A DNA stretch of 64,000 nucleotides from Amaranthus tricolor (Eukaryota > Streptophyta > Magnoliopsida > Caryophyllales > Amaranthaceae). Position 1 is the first letter of the stretch; every line of letters starts with the position of its first letter. This document shows, piece after piece, positions 22,974-41,153 of this stretch. Under the pieces are notes generated by a model. The model was not told the DNA's origin. It was given only the letters and a program-made list of their open reading frames with translations, and did no database searches. The position numbers and the translations under genes are program-made. The stretch is from contig NC_080057.1 of assembly GCF_026212465.1 (NCBI RefSeq), forward strand, positions 16,959,376 to 17,023,375, read 5' to 3'.

Positions 22974-25863
22974 TTAAATGAAAAGAATCTTATTAACAAA
23001 AGCATCAAGATCTGAAGCAGCAGAACCACCATTAGCAATAGCCTTATGGAATGTATCCCTTACCTCTTCTGCTCTTCTAACCATCTCTTTACGCTCTTCA
23101 TTTTCCGAATCCATAAACTTCCTTACAATTTGTGCTATTTCCTCTCTCGTTTTCATATCATCATTCTTTAAAACCCTCCATCCAATCTTCAAATCATCAA
23201 CTAAAAACTTACTATTAGGAAACTGATCCCAAAATATAGGACAAGTAAGCATAGGAACACCAGCATACATAGCTTCAGAAGTCGAGTTCCATCCACAATG
23301 CGTCCAAAACCCGCCAATTGAAGAATGACACAACACTTTTAGTTGATCACACCAAGGCACCAAGCATCCAATTTTATCACTTATTCCTACCTCTTTGTAT
23401 CTTTGAGTATCGCCACGAGTTACCCACAAAAATGGAACATTACTTAGCTTAATCCCTTCAATAATCTCATGGATTTGATCATTCGAGGCCGAAAGAAAGC
23501 TTCCTTGAGAGATGTAAAGAACAGATTTTTTGGGTTGAGAATCCAACCATTGGAAGTAGTCATTGGATGATGATGTTTGTTTTTGTTTAGGAAGGTTGAA
23601 ATATGGTATCATGGGGCCAATGTTATATAATGGAGGAGTAAAGTTTCGTGTTAAGAAATGTATTAGTTGGTGTTCAAATTCATAGATGGATGTGGATAAA
23701 AGGAATTGAGTGTTGTTTATAGAAGAAACTGATTTGAGGAATGTGTTTAGGGTCTTTCTTCCATCTCCTTGGAAGATTGTTGGAAAATCAGCAATTTTTG
23801 TTGGAGGAAGTCCAGGAATATAGTCCACAATTTCATCTCCTCTTTCTGGATTCATCAGGTATTATTTGTTGAGTTAAAAAAAATTAAATACAACGAGATT
23901 AAATTACTACTTCCTAGAGGTGTTCAAAACCAGTTCAATGATCCGAAATTTACCTAATCATGTAAATGAACCCAGTTTGACCCAAATTCAAAAATTATTT
24001 ACGATTATGTAAAATATAAAAAAGACACAAATCCGATTTCAAAATCAACCCGATGACCCGAATGAACACCTAGTACTCCCTAGTGATGTTCCCAGTTGTT
24101 GTCATTTTAGGTCAATTCATTTCTTGTTCCACAAAAAAAATTTCAATTCAAATAATAAACTTTTGACATAATTAACTTTGATCATTATTCTTATTTTAAT
24201 ATTTTATTAATGCTTAATTTTCTACAATACAAATTATTAAATGAGACGGTTAAATGGTGAGACGATCACTATTAGATTGACTCATGTATATATAATGTGT
24301 AAAAGTGATTACTTGCAATTTTAAGTAAACAATTAAATAATTAAGCTACTTATACAAATTCGTCATATTATAGGCAGTTTTATACAATCTACTCTTGTGA
24401 GAGACCATCTTTTAATGAAACAACCTCAAAATAAAAAGTCAATTTATTTATAATTTATAGCTATTTAACCTAAATATGAGACGTGTCACACAGTGAGACC
24501 ATCGCTCCGTCACACCTCAGAATTTGTGCTATTTTGAGCTAATTTGGTGGGACAAAACAACTGTTACACTAAATAAATTAGTAGTAACACTCGATTCAAG
24601 CACACGAGAACACAGGAACTTATATTATGAAGTATGAAACTTGAATAATATTCATTTTGACAATTCTAATACAACTATAAAAAAACTTGACCGAATTTAT
24701 TTGATTCTAGCCCTATATTTTTCGCTCAAAAGTAATAAGTTGGAGCATAATTCACCACTAATAATTAACAATGATTATATATTCTTAAAAATTCGATATT
24801 ATTTTTTTTCAAATCAGCATAATTATCCTATTTAATTTAACTATAATAAGTTAAATATATTAATTTAGTTTTAATTCTAAGTAATAAAGTTCATATAAGC
24901 AAAAAATTACTCATCAGCTCCTTAAGTTGTTCTTAAGTATCATTTAAAATTGTTCCATTTGTTGTACTTATAAAAAACATTTCTATTATCACAAATTTTG
25001 ATCATAATTAATATTGTTCATTCTCATTATAATATTTAATACTACTTACGGTTTCTTATATTTTCCACTAATCGAAGAACTTGCTGGAATTAATTCCGAA
25101 AAAGAGACATAAATTATTCAATAACAAGACAATAATAAATATATATATGGAAATTTTGTACAATATGATGAACTTTATTTTAATATTTTTTTTAATGTTT
25201 AAGATTATCAATTCTTCTTCATCAAATTTACTTTTCAATAAAATAATATATTCACTATCTAAAAAATTATATTTTTCATAATTTTTGTAAATATTTTATT
25301 GGAAACAATTAAAAAAACAGAAGAGAGAGTATTTTACAAGAAAAGAAAAGGCAAAGCAAATTACCGGAGACATCAACAGGAAAATGACCATGTTGAACCA
25401 ACAGATCGAAGTTAGAAATAATGGATAAAAAAGAAGCTGAAAAAGTATTTAGTGTCGCAACTGCTATATTCCTCTCATTTCCAACCTCAACAACCCAACC
25501 TAATATCATATCATAAACAATAACTGACGGCGCCAGCTCAAGCCCATCCAGGAGCCGCTCAAAAGGAGCTTGAAGCTTCGTGCTTACGGCTTCTACAAAC
25601 GCAGGAAAATTTTTACCTCTCCCAATTTCAGAAGGAATGACTTGGGGAAGTGAAACCAATTGAAAGTTAGGCGGCGGCGGCGGCTGATCATGAGCCTCGG
25701 CGCTGAGGAAGCCGAGCCACTCTTCAGTTACTACGAATGTGATGAATAAATTATTTGATTTAAGGAGGAGGAGTTTACAGAGGTTAAGCATTGGATTAAT
25801 GTGGCCCCTACCTGGGTACGGCATCGCCACCACGTGACGGTGTTTGTTGCCTGATTTTTCCAT
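22974..25863 (-). CDS. UGT87A-like: UDP-glycosyltransferase, UGT87A-like (copy 2)
   Basis: Minus-strand exons 25365-25863 and 22974-23845, split by a 1,519-bp GT-AG intron at the same codon position as copy 1, give 456 aa. The N-terminus MEKSGNKHRHVVAMPYPGRG resembles Arabidopsis UGT87A proteins. His21 in GRGHINP and Asp118 in IVYD are the likely catalytic pair. The PSPG box starts at about residue 331 (WCDQLKVLCH), contains HCGWNS and ends WDQ (about 374). No lesion is seen. The acceptor site before GAAAGAGGAG has a weak pyrimidine tract, so the exon 2 start is slightly less sure than in copy 1. Same strand, intron site and motifs as copy 1 show a tandem duplication later spread apart by transposons. 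Confidence 0.87.
24060..24840. other. Repeat-derived intron sequence of UGT copy 2
   Basis: About 24240-24515 contains paired GAGACGG/GAGACGATC and GTGAGACCATC words like those bordering the 5850-6140 array, suggesting an old shared transposon. The remainder is AT-rich. No ORF of note. Confidence 0.35.
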
Positions 25864-25930
25864 TTATTATGAAAATAAGATCAAATCAAAAAATGGTGGT
25901 AGCTAGTAGACAGAGTACAAGTATTATTAT

Positions 25931-25942
25931 ACCTTTTATAAA
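25931..25942 (-). promoter_or_regulatory. Putative TATA box of UGT87-like copy 2
   Basis: The minus strand reads TTTATAAAAGGT about 70 bp upstream of the ATG at 25863, the right spacing for a short 5' UTR. Confidence 0.55.
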
Positions 25943-28391
<2,449 letters not shown>

Positions 28392-28553
28392 TATATACAT
28401 ATTAGTATATAAATTCGTTAAATGCCAAGTTACTAGTAGTAAGATATAGCAAAATTATGATTTTTAAACAATGATTTAATTATATATTATATTCATCAAG
28501 TTGAAATTTACACACTAAACTTTCATAATCAATATAATTATAACAAATTAATA

Positions 28554-28810
28554 CTACCTCCATTTTACTGAAAATATCTTACTTACTTTTTCACATTATC
28601 CAATGAACTTATTCGATGATTAATAGCTCTTATTATACATAACGAAATATTATAAAGGGTGGATATTAATAATCTTTACATTGAGATAAATCAAACTATT
28701 TCTCACTTGACTATATTTTAACTTATATATTAAGAATAAAATAAAAATTAAGATTAATAGGTGAATAGTGTCAGAAAGCAAATAGGACAACTTCGATGGA
28801 ATATGGGGAG
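28554..28810. mobile_element. Stowaway-like MITE
   Basis: Left end CTACCTCCATTTTACTGAAA and right end (reverse complement of CTTCGATGGAATATGGGGAG) form an imperfect inverted repeat with TA flanks. Internal blocks match family A (for example TTTCTCACTTGACTATATTT). Confidence 0.65.
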
Positions 28811-28827
28811 TAATAGTTTCACTTTTC

Positions 28828-29150
28828 TTTACGGCCCGTTTGATAGGTGCATGGTAATAAACAATGGTAATGGGAATGAAAACTAGTGTAATTTTGGTTG
28901 AAAAATCTCTTGGCTACCTTGATGGTCATGTTTTTCCAACCCCAATCATCTGATTTTCTTCATAAAATTCATTCCAATGCATTGCCATTGGAAGATGTAG
29001 TAATAGATGGTAATATAAAATTTGTAAAAAAAAAATTTTATAACCAAAGTTTCATCTCCATGGAAATGACAAGGAACATTTGATGAAATTTTACTATAAA
29101 TCATTCCCATTACTAATATTTAGTAGCACTAACCAAAGGGGTTGTGAATT
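28828..29150. mobile_element. hAT-like MITE, family B
   Basis: It begins GGCCCGTTTGATAGGTG and ends near CTAACCAAAGGGGTT. It aligns by shared blocks with 43173-43495 and 5010-5335. A 61-codon ORF inside is judged accidental. Confidence 0.6.
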
Positions 29151-29637
29151 ATAGTATTTGATAATAATTGAAGAGGAAATTGAGTGAAAGAAATAAAAAT
29201 AGGCTTAACATATATGTATGAGATACAAAGAAAGCGATGGACCATTGTCAAAAAAAAATATTTTAAACCAAGTGACATGACAAATACTTCTCAATAAGTG
29301 GGATAAAGGAAATTTTTTTTTTACCATCACCTTCATTTTCTTGATTTGCAAAAAATATATACATGGGACTAATTTCATAGGTTAAGGAGTAATTTATAAT
29401 ACACTATTATAAAACATTAAAAAAAAATAGATAATCAAAAGTATACAAATATTAATTTAAAAATACAATAATTTAACTCTATATGACTAAATATATTTTA
29501 AATTTTTTAATGTCTTATTTTCTATATTTTATATTAATATGTATGTACAAACAATTTATTATTTTTTAATGTGTTGTTTTGTAAGTTTTATATTAAGATG
29601 TACAGAAAGTAGTAAAAATATAATAAAATATAATAAT

Positions 29638-29901
29638 ACTTCCTCTGGATTTTATTAGTTGCTACAGTTATTGTAGCAACTACTGTTTATCAATTGATCT
29701 TATTTGGTATATATTTCTCCATGTATAATGTAAGATATAGTCAATGGATCATCTTGTTTGATTTGACCTAATGCGTATTTTCATAATATTAAACTTTTAG
29801 AATTTTTTATCATATGAAATTAAAGATATTAAATATTAAATTCGTGCATTAGATAACGTGAAAAAACAGAATTGTATCAACTACTAAAAATCAGAGAAAT
29901 T
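29638..29901. mobile_element. Stowaway-like MITE
   Basis: The left end CTTCCTCTGGATTTTATTAG and the right end (reverse complement of CTACTAAAAATCAGAGAAAT) are inverted repeats of about 35 bp with mismatches. Inside are blocks of family A such as ATGCGTATTTTCATAATATT. Confidence 0.65.
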
Positions 29902-30262
29902 ATGTAATAGAATAAAAGCAAATATTAATTTTCCAATTCTTTTATTTAATTTTTTGATTTAGAGAAAATTTTCACTCAATTTCTATGGCCAAAATGTGAC
30001 CGTGGCGGAATTCAAACATGGGATGTTATATGTTTAAGAATCATCAATGACGTGATTAGTGTCTAAAATTGATAAAGTTAACCAAAATCGAGTACAACAA
30101 AACGTGAAATAATTCGTATCGTAAAATTTAAATTAGATTGAATTTTAATGTTATTTACATTTATAATTATTGGTCGTATTATCATATTATCTAATATATT
30201 TTTATAAAATATTTAGATTTATTGGCTCTTTATTAGTTGAATTTTTATATTTCATATAAATA

Positions 30263-30265
<3 letters not shown>
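29902..30265. other. AT-rich intergenic, nothing recognised
   Basis: No ORF or terminus identified. Confidence 0.4.

Positions 30266-30339
<74 letters not shown>
30266..30339. repeat. (TA)n microsatellite
   Basis: 74 bp of TA dinucleotides ending exactly where the Micron-like element begins. Confidence 0.95.
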
Positions 30340-33249
<2,910 letters not shown>

Positions 33250-34811
33250 TGATGTGCAAATTTTCTTTAACCGCAAGTGCACGGTGTATGTGTAGTTGCA
33301 GGTCGAACACAAAGAAGTTAGGACAAGAAACTTGCTAATTTCTACTAATTATACTGCTCAAAGAGAAAAATGTTTGATTGATTGTTTTCTAATAAACTAA
33401 AAATGCAATAAGAAAGTGTGATTGAAACTATATGATGAAGAGATCTAGGGTGTCAAGAATCTCCTAAATTCTTGTATGATCAAACTCTCGTTAGTGTCTA
33501 TGAAATGTCGGATTAATTGTGTGATTAAACATGATCTTGTTAATCTCAAACTCTGCTCTGTTGATTAACTATTAGATTTACACCCTACTAATTCAATTCT
33601 CACACGCTAGTTTTATTGAACGAATTAATAAGAATTTAACTAAAATTTAATTTAAAGCAAAGTTGATCCCAATTTCATATGCTAGTTCTATTGACTAGTT
33701 CAACAAAGCATATTTAATTTAGGGTTATTGGCTCAATTTAACCACTTTAATCCTAATTTCATAGACACATTCAATAATCAAATCATTGTTGACTTATAGG
33801 TTCAAACCCTAACCCTAGAAAATGAATTTACTCGCTAATCATCGTGAAAGCAATAAACACAAACCCTAGGATGATACTAGACATGGATAAATATGATAAT
33901 AATGACAAATTCAAGAGAAGCAATAATTGAATACCAAAGAACACAACAATTAATTCAAAGAACAATAAATAAAGAACAAAACTAGTTTTTATTGAAGAAA
34001 GATTAATGACGAAAGTTAAAGTTCACTATAGAAAGATTAAAATTAATACACAGAATTAAATACTAAGAAAATTATGTACTAGAGGAAACTTACAATACTT
34101 GAAGGAAGATTAATGATAAAAGACTAAATTAAAACCTGAAAATTAAATGTAAATTAAAGAGTAATACAGGTCTAATGGAATGAAGAAGGAGAGAAGAAGA
34201 GGAGGAAAGAGCCCCTCCAAAGGAGACTTAACCCTAATTACTAAAAGCTAATGAATGTTTAAGGAAACTGTCGCTTAGAATAAATCCCGTGCAGCCCAGA
34301 AGTGAATCAGCCGAGTCGTCTTTCTAAAATATTGCATTGCCGCCGAGTAGGCTTTGGGGGCTGGAAAATTGCAGCAACTTCAAAAGGTCGACATTCCTTG
34401 CTCAATTGTCAGAATTCGACATATAATAATACCGTTGGAAATCTATTGAAATCTAGTTTCAATGCCATAAACATTGCATTAATGCAATCTTCCTATCAAA
34501 AGTCATGACCAAAAGAGTAAACATGTATCAAACTTCACCTCAAAACTTTTGCCTTATAAACACACTTTTACTCTTTTGCTCATTTTCTTAGTAGAACATC
34601 TTTACCCGAGCTAAAATCTCCTTAATAAACTCCGTCATCATTAAAATCATAAAAATTATGCTTAAAACAATCAAAACCACTCAAAATCTACATGAATAAC
34701 CAAAATGAGTAATATAGCATAAATCTTCAAAATACGCATGAAATTGCTAGCAACGACCATCATTAAAGAGGATAAAATGATATAAATAAGTGCAAATAAT
34801 TACACTTATCA
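33250..34811 (-). mobile_element. Solo LTR, about 1.56 kb
   Basis: On the plus strand it starts TGATGTGCAAATTTTC and ends ATTACACTTATCA, flanked by GAGTG (33245-33249) and AAGTG (34812-34816), a 4-of-5 match to a 5-bp target duplication. Read on the minus strand it ends with the CCGTGCACTTGCGG motif common near the ends of large plant LTRs. There is no coding region and no partner LTR nearby. Confidence 0.6.
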
Positions 34812-34941
34812 AAGTGTTGTAAGCAAAAAAATTTACAAAGGTTGGATTTTTTAAAAATAACCAATAGTAGGATTATTCACAACATATTAACAATAGCATA
34901 TGAAAATAGGTGGGATTAGTTAGGATAATTTTTCCTTTATT

Positions 34942-36357
34942 TTACGTCCAAAGAGACTCAGTTTTGAGAGGATCCTGAATGATTAGATTGGCAGTTGAAG
35001 CAGCAAAATCATTGAGATATTGGTGAAGATTAATAGTAGCTGCTAAAACAAGAGATTTATCATCTGATATCTCATTTTGAAGATGTTGCTGCATTTGAAT
35101 ACTCATTAATTCTGCTTGTGCTTGTTCTAACTGCATTTGTAGCCGTGAAACTTGATTTTGCAACAAAGAAATTGCACCTACACATCCATATACTGGATCT
35201 CTTATCCTTGTATTTGCTTCAAACACTAAACTGCTCACTGCATCTCCTCTCTTATTTACTGGAAGCTCCTGAAATGTCCCATAAATATACTGGCGTTTAG
35301 GGCATGCTTATATTGAGATAAATATTTATGGTCAAATCAAATTTACATTAAGAAAATAAAGTTATTAGAGTAGAAATTAAAAGATTATTATATTGTTGTG
35401 TAAGAACAGTTGCAGAGTGATGGAGAAGATCAACAAAAGAAAAATTAGTCTCCTTATTTTGATGAAAAATATTTATAAGGAAAATAAAAGTTAAACTATG
35501 AAAACAAGTTTAGAATAGAAAATAAGATAATATTGTTGTTATCAAAATTAAAAATAGTTGTAAAGTGATGATGCTATGATATTTGATTTCAGTCAGATTG
35601 TTTATCTTTGTCATGATGCATTTTAATTTAAACTTTTTATTTGCTAGTTTTGTCTCCTCCTCCACCTACTAGTCGGTTCAGGAGAACTGTTTTTCCCTTT
35701 TGACGTATACTCTAACTATTTTAACTATATAATATATTGCTTTAATTCAACAAAAAATTAATAAGAATAGTTAAAGTGTTGAAGATGAAAAAAAGAATAA
35801 TATGTCCCCTTATTTAAAAGTAAAATATTAATCCAATCTCCTAAAATAAGGTTAAAAATCTTTCTTTTTCTTCATCTTTCTCATACAATATATTCTTTAT
35901 TTTCATTTCTCCTTTTAAATTCACCCCTTTTTACTACCATTTATATGGTTTAATTTTTATTTTCATGTAAAATATTTACCCTCAATACATATATATTATA
36001 TACTTGCTCTTAAAGATAAATATTGGAAACAACATTAGGTTACTCTAATGTAAGAGTGACAAACATTAAGTGATTTGCACCTAATCAGCATTTAAGTTTC
36101 GAGGTTAGAAATATGTCAATTTATCATTATAATAATAAATTAAAGAGGTACAACTTTACAAATTAGAGCAGAAAATAAAGGGGATGTATCGAACAAACCT
36201 GCAACAATTTGCTGACATTGCTAGCACCAAAGAGTTTATGAACAAGTGCAAATCTTTGAGGATCATCAGGAGGAAAGTAAGGAGCAAATATGCAGTCCAT
36301 GACGCAACGACGCCGTAATAGCTTGCATGATGCACAAGGTGAACTTCCACTACCCAT
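34942..36357 (-). CDS. LBD4-like: LOB-domain (LBD) transcription factor, class I, LBD4-like
   Basis: Minus-strand exons 36199-36357 (53 codons, ending KLLQ) and 34942-35268, joined across a 930-bp GT-AG intron, give 161 aa. The LOB domain has the CX2CX6CX3C zinc-finger-like block (Cys 8, 11, 18 and 22), the GAS block (FGASNVSKLLQELPVNKRGD) and the class I coiled coil LX6LX3LX6L (LLQNQVSRLQMQLEQAQAEL). The intron after the KLLQ codon is the usual LBD intron. The C-terminal TESLWT recalls the end of Arabidopsis LBD4. Such nuclear proteins control organ boundaries, vascular patterning or meristem activity. The exact orthologue is not certain (LBD1, 3, 4, 11 and 12 are alternatives). An in-frame ATG opens the protein at 36357. 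Confidence 0.9.
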
Positions 36358-36521
36358 CTTAGCTGCTTTAATTAACCCCTGTAAAAATTAAATGGGGGTA
36401 TAAGATAAGACTTTATTCTATAATTAAAGAAATTTAGGAAATATAGTATATTGCAGGGTTAGAAGAGGAAATTGATGAGGTATTGGACAAGGATATGATA
36501 TGAAGAAGCAAAATGAGGATC

Positions 36522-36558
<37 letters not shown>

Positions 36559-37213
36559 AGACATTCAATAAGAAGGGTATTTAAAATAAGAAGGAAAAGA
36601 AGCATTATATATTCTTGATTTCAATAAGATAAAAAAAAATGTAAGGTACTATTTATCTGAAACTTATTTTATATATTGCGGCTAATGTGTAATAAAAAAT
36701 AAAGTCAAGTGTGATTTAGTTAATCATATCATCATCACCCCCAGTGTTTCTCGCTCATAGGAAAGTATGATTAAGGTCTGAGTAGGAAAGTGACGCGACA
36801 ACCTATATCTATAAAAGAAGAAGCAGCCGAAAAGTCTCTCGACTCAAGAAAAATCCATAAATAAGTACTTAGAAAAAGAGGGTCATGCAACAAAACGGAT
36901 CGAGTGAAACATAATTTAAAATATAAATAATAAAAGTAAACATTAAATTATTTAAAAAATAAAATATAGAAGTGTAATGGAACGAGAATACATATAAGTT
37001 GAATGGATCTACGCAAAAATAATAAAATTAACTAAGGTCAAAAGTAGTCAAAACTAAGACAAACTAGAATATCAAGGAACTTGTATCGAACGACTTACAA
37101 GTTACAAGTTACAAGTTACAACCATACATTCGAGAATCTAGAAGAGGATATTAATTAACCCTGTACTAATCATGGATAAGGTTTGAATTACGAAACCCCC
37201 CAATAAAAAATAT
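36358..37213. other. Upstream region of the LBD gene with (TA)n and a Micron-like end
   Basis: 36526-36556 is (TA)n. Directly after it, GGAGACATTCAATAAGAAGG (36557) and the following AAAATAAGAAGG match the end of the Micron-like family; the element fades out by about 36700. No further gene is seen. The first 200 bp are the likely LBD promoter and 5' UTR. Confidence 0.5.
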
Positions 37214-37215
37214 TA

Positions 37216-37473
37216 CTCCCTCCGTTTTCTAATGTTTTTCCCATTAAAAATATTCTACTTTGGAAAGAGAAATTTAATTAAGATTTTTAAGAGATATATA
37301 AATAATAAAATATATCAATGTGAGATTTCGTTAGATTCATCTTAATGTATATTTTTTTATTATATATTTTTTATAATTTTTTTATGATGTGTATTTAAAT
37401 ATATTAAGGTTCAAAATTTATTTTGAAAACTTTGCAAAAAGTAAACGAAAAGAACATTTTGAAACGGATGGAG
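37216..37473. mobile_element. Stowaway MITE, 258 bp, TA target duplication
   Basis: It begins CTCCCTCCGTTTTCTAATG and ends CATTTTGAAACGGATGGAG, with TA at both borders (37214-37215 and 37474-37475). Confidence 0.8.
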
Positions 37474-37597
37474 TAATAAATATTGGGATTAAAGTGGCAT
37501 CAAATCTCCGTAATAGTGAAAATAATATAAGGATTGGTTAAATATCATAACTTGCAAAAAACTCTAACGGATATCGTTTTAAGGTGTCTCCTATTAG

Positions 37598-38562
37598 TAG
37601 AGATGTTCATTTGGGTGATCGGGTCGGTTTCGAACATGTGTCATTCGGTTCAGTTCTATTTCGAATCGGTTATTTTTCGGATGCGTATTACGGCGAGTTA
37701 CACTCGGGTCAAGTTGGTTAGTCACAGTTCGGTTGAAGATTAGTTATTTGAGCTATCGGGTTAGCATCGATTCGGTGTCGGTTGAAGTTCGTGTCGTGTA
37801 GTCAATTGGTCTCGGACTGTCATCGGTTAATAATTGGTTCGATTTTACCGGGTACAGATCGAGTTCGGGTATTATTTTCTAGTAGAATTCGGCTACGAAT
37901 TACTAATTACTATAAATCGAGTCAATATCAGATTAAGTTGTTAAGACATTTTTAAATTGATGATAAGATTCCCCTTGTTGAGGCAAAATAGTTAAAATGC
38001 AAATCAGTTAGTTATTATTACTTTGTTACTTTTACTTATTTGACTGTAAATTAAAATTAACGTTTTATCATTTTTCATCTAATTTGATTAAAAATAGTTA
38101 AATAAGTATTGACCATTGATTATTAATTCTAAATACATAAAACCATGTATGTATAAAATTTAATTTATTAAAATTTCTATTACTTTATTAGATTAACTAA
38201 TAAGATGATTGAATATGAGTCGATCATACCTCTATGTTAAAAATTGGTTCAGGTTTACAGCATTTCGATTAAAAATTTGTTCGGGTTAAGTCGGTTTTAG
38301 CAAGATCAAGTCCGGTTTTGAGCATGATTCGGGTTGGGTATGACTCGGGTCGGTCACTATTAGGTTCGGGTAATCTCGGTTAACGGTTATATGTCGGTTA
38401 TTAAAATCGGTTGCAGTTTTGGTTCAATTTTAGGATTTTCGGGCGCAACTTCGGTTCGGATAATATTGGTTCGATAAACCTAAAAAAGAAACATATTTTT
38501 GGGTTGATTAACTTTCGGTTTCGGTTCGGATTTTCGTGTCGGATCACATTTGAACAACTCTA
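37598..38562. mobile_element. Non-autonomous hAT-like element, CGGGTTCGG-rich
   Basis: The ends TAGAGATGTTCATTTGGG and the complement of CACATTTGAACAACTCTA form an imperfect terminal inverted repeat. Both subterminal regions are full of TCGGGT/TTCGGTT words and the centre is AT-rich. No convincing target duplication and no ORF of note. Confidence 0.6.
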
Positions 38563-38662
38563 CCATGAAAATTTAATGGAAAAGAAAACTCTTAAAAGGA
38601 GTAAGGGTATTGTCAAGTGTTATTATTAAATATTGTTTGGTATAAAGAGACATGGTCGTCGA

Positions 38663-39113
38663 TGATAGAAGATTTTGGGTGCACGCGGAATTGTGTAATT
38701 GGAATCAAATAAATATTATATTACATTTATTGAATACAAATATTTGATTACATTATAAATTGTACAACAATATTTTTGGTGGGACATTTGTTCCGCACCT
38801 ATATACTCTTTGCTTATATTTTTATGTAAGCTCATGTCTCAATTATCTTTCATAAATCACAAATTTTGATTAACACTCATATTGTAATGTTATGGTATAG
38901 CCTTTACGTGGCTTAACCCATTTTTTGTGCTCATTATGTACATTTTCTTTCTATGTAAGATAGAGTATTTATAAGCACTATGTTGGTGAATAACACTTTC
39001 TTACAACGTTCTAGTATATATTCTTGCTTTTTCTTGGCCTAGATTGTTCTAAACATTTTCTAGAGTATAATTATCTAGATTTTTCAAAAATTATCTAGAT
39101 TTTTTAGATTATT
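38663..39113 (-). repeat. 3' LTR of a small non-coding LTR element
   Basis: About 451 bp, homologous over its whole length to 39743-41556 after removal of the MULE insertion. A polypurine tract GATTAGGGGGAGTG (minus; plus about 39121-39134) lies just upstream in element sense. Confidence 0.8.
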
Positions 39114-39798
39114 CTTTTTTAACACTCCCCCTAATCTAAAAAATCTTAGTACAAATAATCTTGAGCCAATATTAATGCTTCTGCCATCAACGATTGTCAA
39201 TCTTGTAACTTGTTTTTGCTTCCAATGACGCTCTTGTCGCCAACATACACTTGTCTTTTTATATCGTCTGATCTTGTTTTGGTAGTTGGTACCCTTGTTA
39301 CCAAAAGTTTTCCTCCAATATATTTTTCTTCAAATTTTTTTTCTCTAGTTAGTGCTCATGTCACTTTTCATAATACTTTTATAAATCTTAATTTCTCAAT
39401 CTTCTAATTTTTTAAATTTCTTCAAATTCCTCTGTTAATGCCCATGTCATTAACAATCTCCATAAATTCTTCATCTATATCTTTTACAATTTTTAATTTT
39501 TTTTTTAATGTTAATGCTTATGTAATTAATCTCCCCTATTTTCATATTATTGTTAGTGCTCTTGTAACTAACTTAATTCATTAAATTTTCTTTTTATCTT
39601 TCCAATTAAGTATTTTTCTCTTAGTATTTTTTTTAAAACTATCAAAATACTCACCACACTCTTGTTATGGTTCTTCAATCCTTTCTTTGATTGCTTCATC
39701 TTACTTTGTTCTCGGCCTCCCGATCTTCCAGCTCTGATACCATGAAAGAAGTTTTTGGGTGCACATAGAACTGTGTAGTTGGACCTGAATAAAAATTA

Positions 39799-41153
39799 GG
39801 AAAAATTATAAAAAACTACATAATTTATAGCATCTTTTGCAAAAAACTACCTATTCTAATTTTTTTTTTTAGCAAAAAACTACCTTATATGATATTTTTG
39901 TTTTCAAAAGACAAACGCTTGACAAAAACTGTCAATTGACCGTCAATTGGGGCGTTGACTTTACATGTGATAGGCATGTAACTTCATTAAATTTACCCTT
40001 TCCTTCATTGATTTTCTTTATTTCCCTTCAATTTTTTAATTTTACCCCTGTTCTCTCCATATATACACTGTCTTCTTAATTCTTCTTTTCTTTCTTTTAT
40101 CGTATTTCCATTAATCACTCCAATTACATCATGCGTTCATCTTCGACAGGAAATCCCAAAATTGATATGTCGGGTTGATAAATTTTCAAAGATTGAGTTC
40201 TTGATTTTTGGCAGTAAATGTTAGAGTACTTATCTTCATAATTTTGAATTTGAGGAAGCTTTTGGGAAAATTTGGGGAAGATAGAATAAAATCTGATACT
40301 CCAGCATTATTTTTGACCCTTTTTTCTTCCTTTTCACTTTTTAATTTAGTTGAATTTAAGGTAATTTTTGGGAAATTTTAGAGAGAACTACACTACTTTG
40401 ATTATTTTCATTCTGGATTTTTGGGTTATTAAAGTTTTGAACTTTAATTGATGAAATTGGAGGAATTTTGGGTGTAATTGGATTAGTTTTAGTGTCATTA
40501 ATCTTAAAGTTTTCAACTTGAATCAATGAAAGTTGAGAGATTTTTAGGGAATTATGAGTAATATGAGAAATATCATACACAACCATACTTACCCACTTAA
40601 GCACCCTCAAGACCCAACTTCGATCGGTGACCCTAACTTGTGTCTCCCACCTCTGAAGTTGAAGGGGCATGTTGGGTTGATTGGTTGGTTGGAGGGGCAG
40701 CTTGGGTTTGCTGACTAAAGTTGTATGTTGAGTGATGCTTAAGTGGTTGAGGATGGTTGCAGTAATGGTGGGTTGGTGGCACTAGGTGGGTGTGGCTGTG
40801 GGAATGGTTTACCAGTAAGTGTGAGTGAATATTAAGATTTTTTCTCTTTTTCTTTTTTTTTTTTTGTTAAAATATTGTTTAAAAATATTTTTTTAAAAAA
40901 AATACAAGAATTAATTGGATAATGTCACATGGACAATTTAACATCTCAAATTGGTCAGAATGCTAAAAGGAGGTCAGCTGCTTATCACGTGTGAAGTCAA
41001 AGACCCACTTGACAGTCAACTAACAAATTCCGTCAAATGGTAGTCTTTTGCAAATAAAAATATCATATAAGGTAGTTTTTTGTAAAAAAAATTTAGATTA
41101 GGTAACTTTTTGCAAAAAGTGTTATAAATTAGGTAGTTTGTTGTAATTTTTCC
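39799..41153. mobile_element. Non-autonomous Mutator-like element (MULE), 1,355 bp
   Basis: The arms GGAAAAATTATAAAAAACTA and the complement of TTTGTTGTAATTTTTCC stay complementary for more than 100 bp (the CAAAAAACTACCTTATATGA block recurs inverted). Flanks TAAAAATTA and TAAAATTAT resemble a 9-bp duplication. It splits the 5' LTR described above. A GC-richer centre (40560-40810) contains a minus-strand 104-codon ORF without recognisable features. Confidence 0.75.

Noticed and set aside
40356..40670. 104-codon minus-strand ORF
   Set aside because: Inside the non-autonomous MULE; low-complexity Pro/Ile/Ser/Asn product without domain features.
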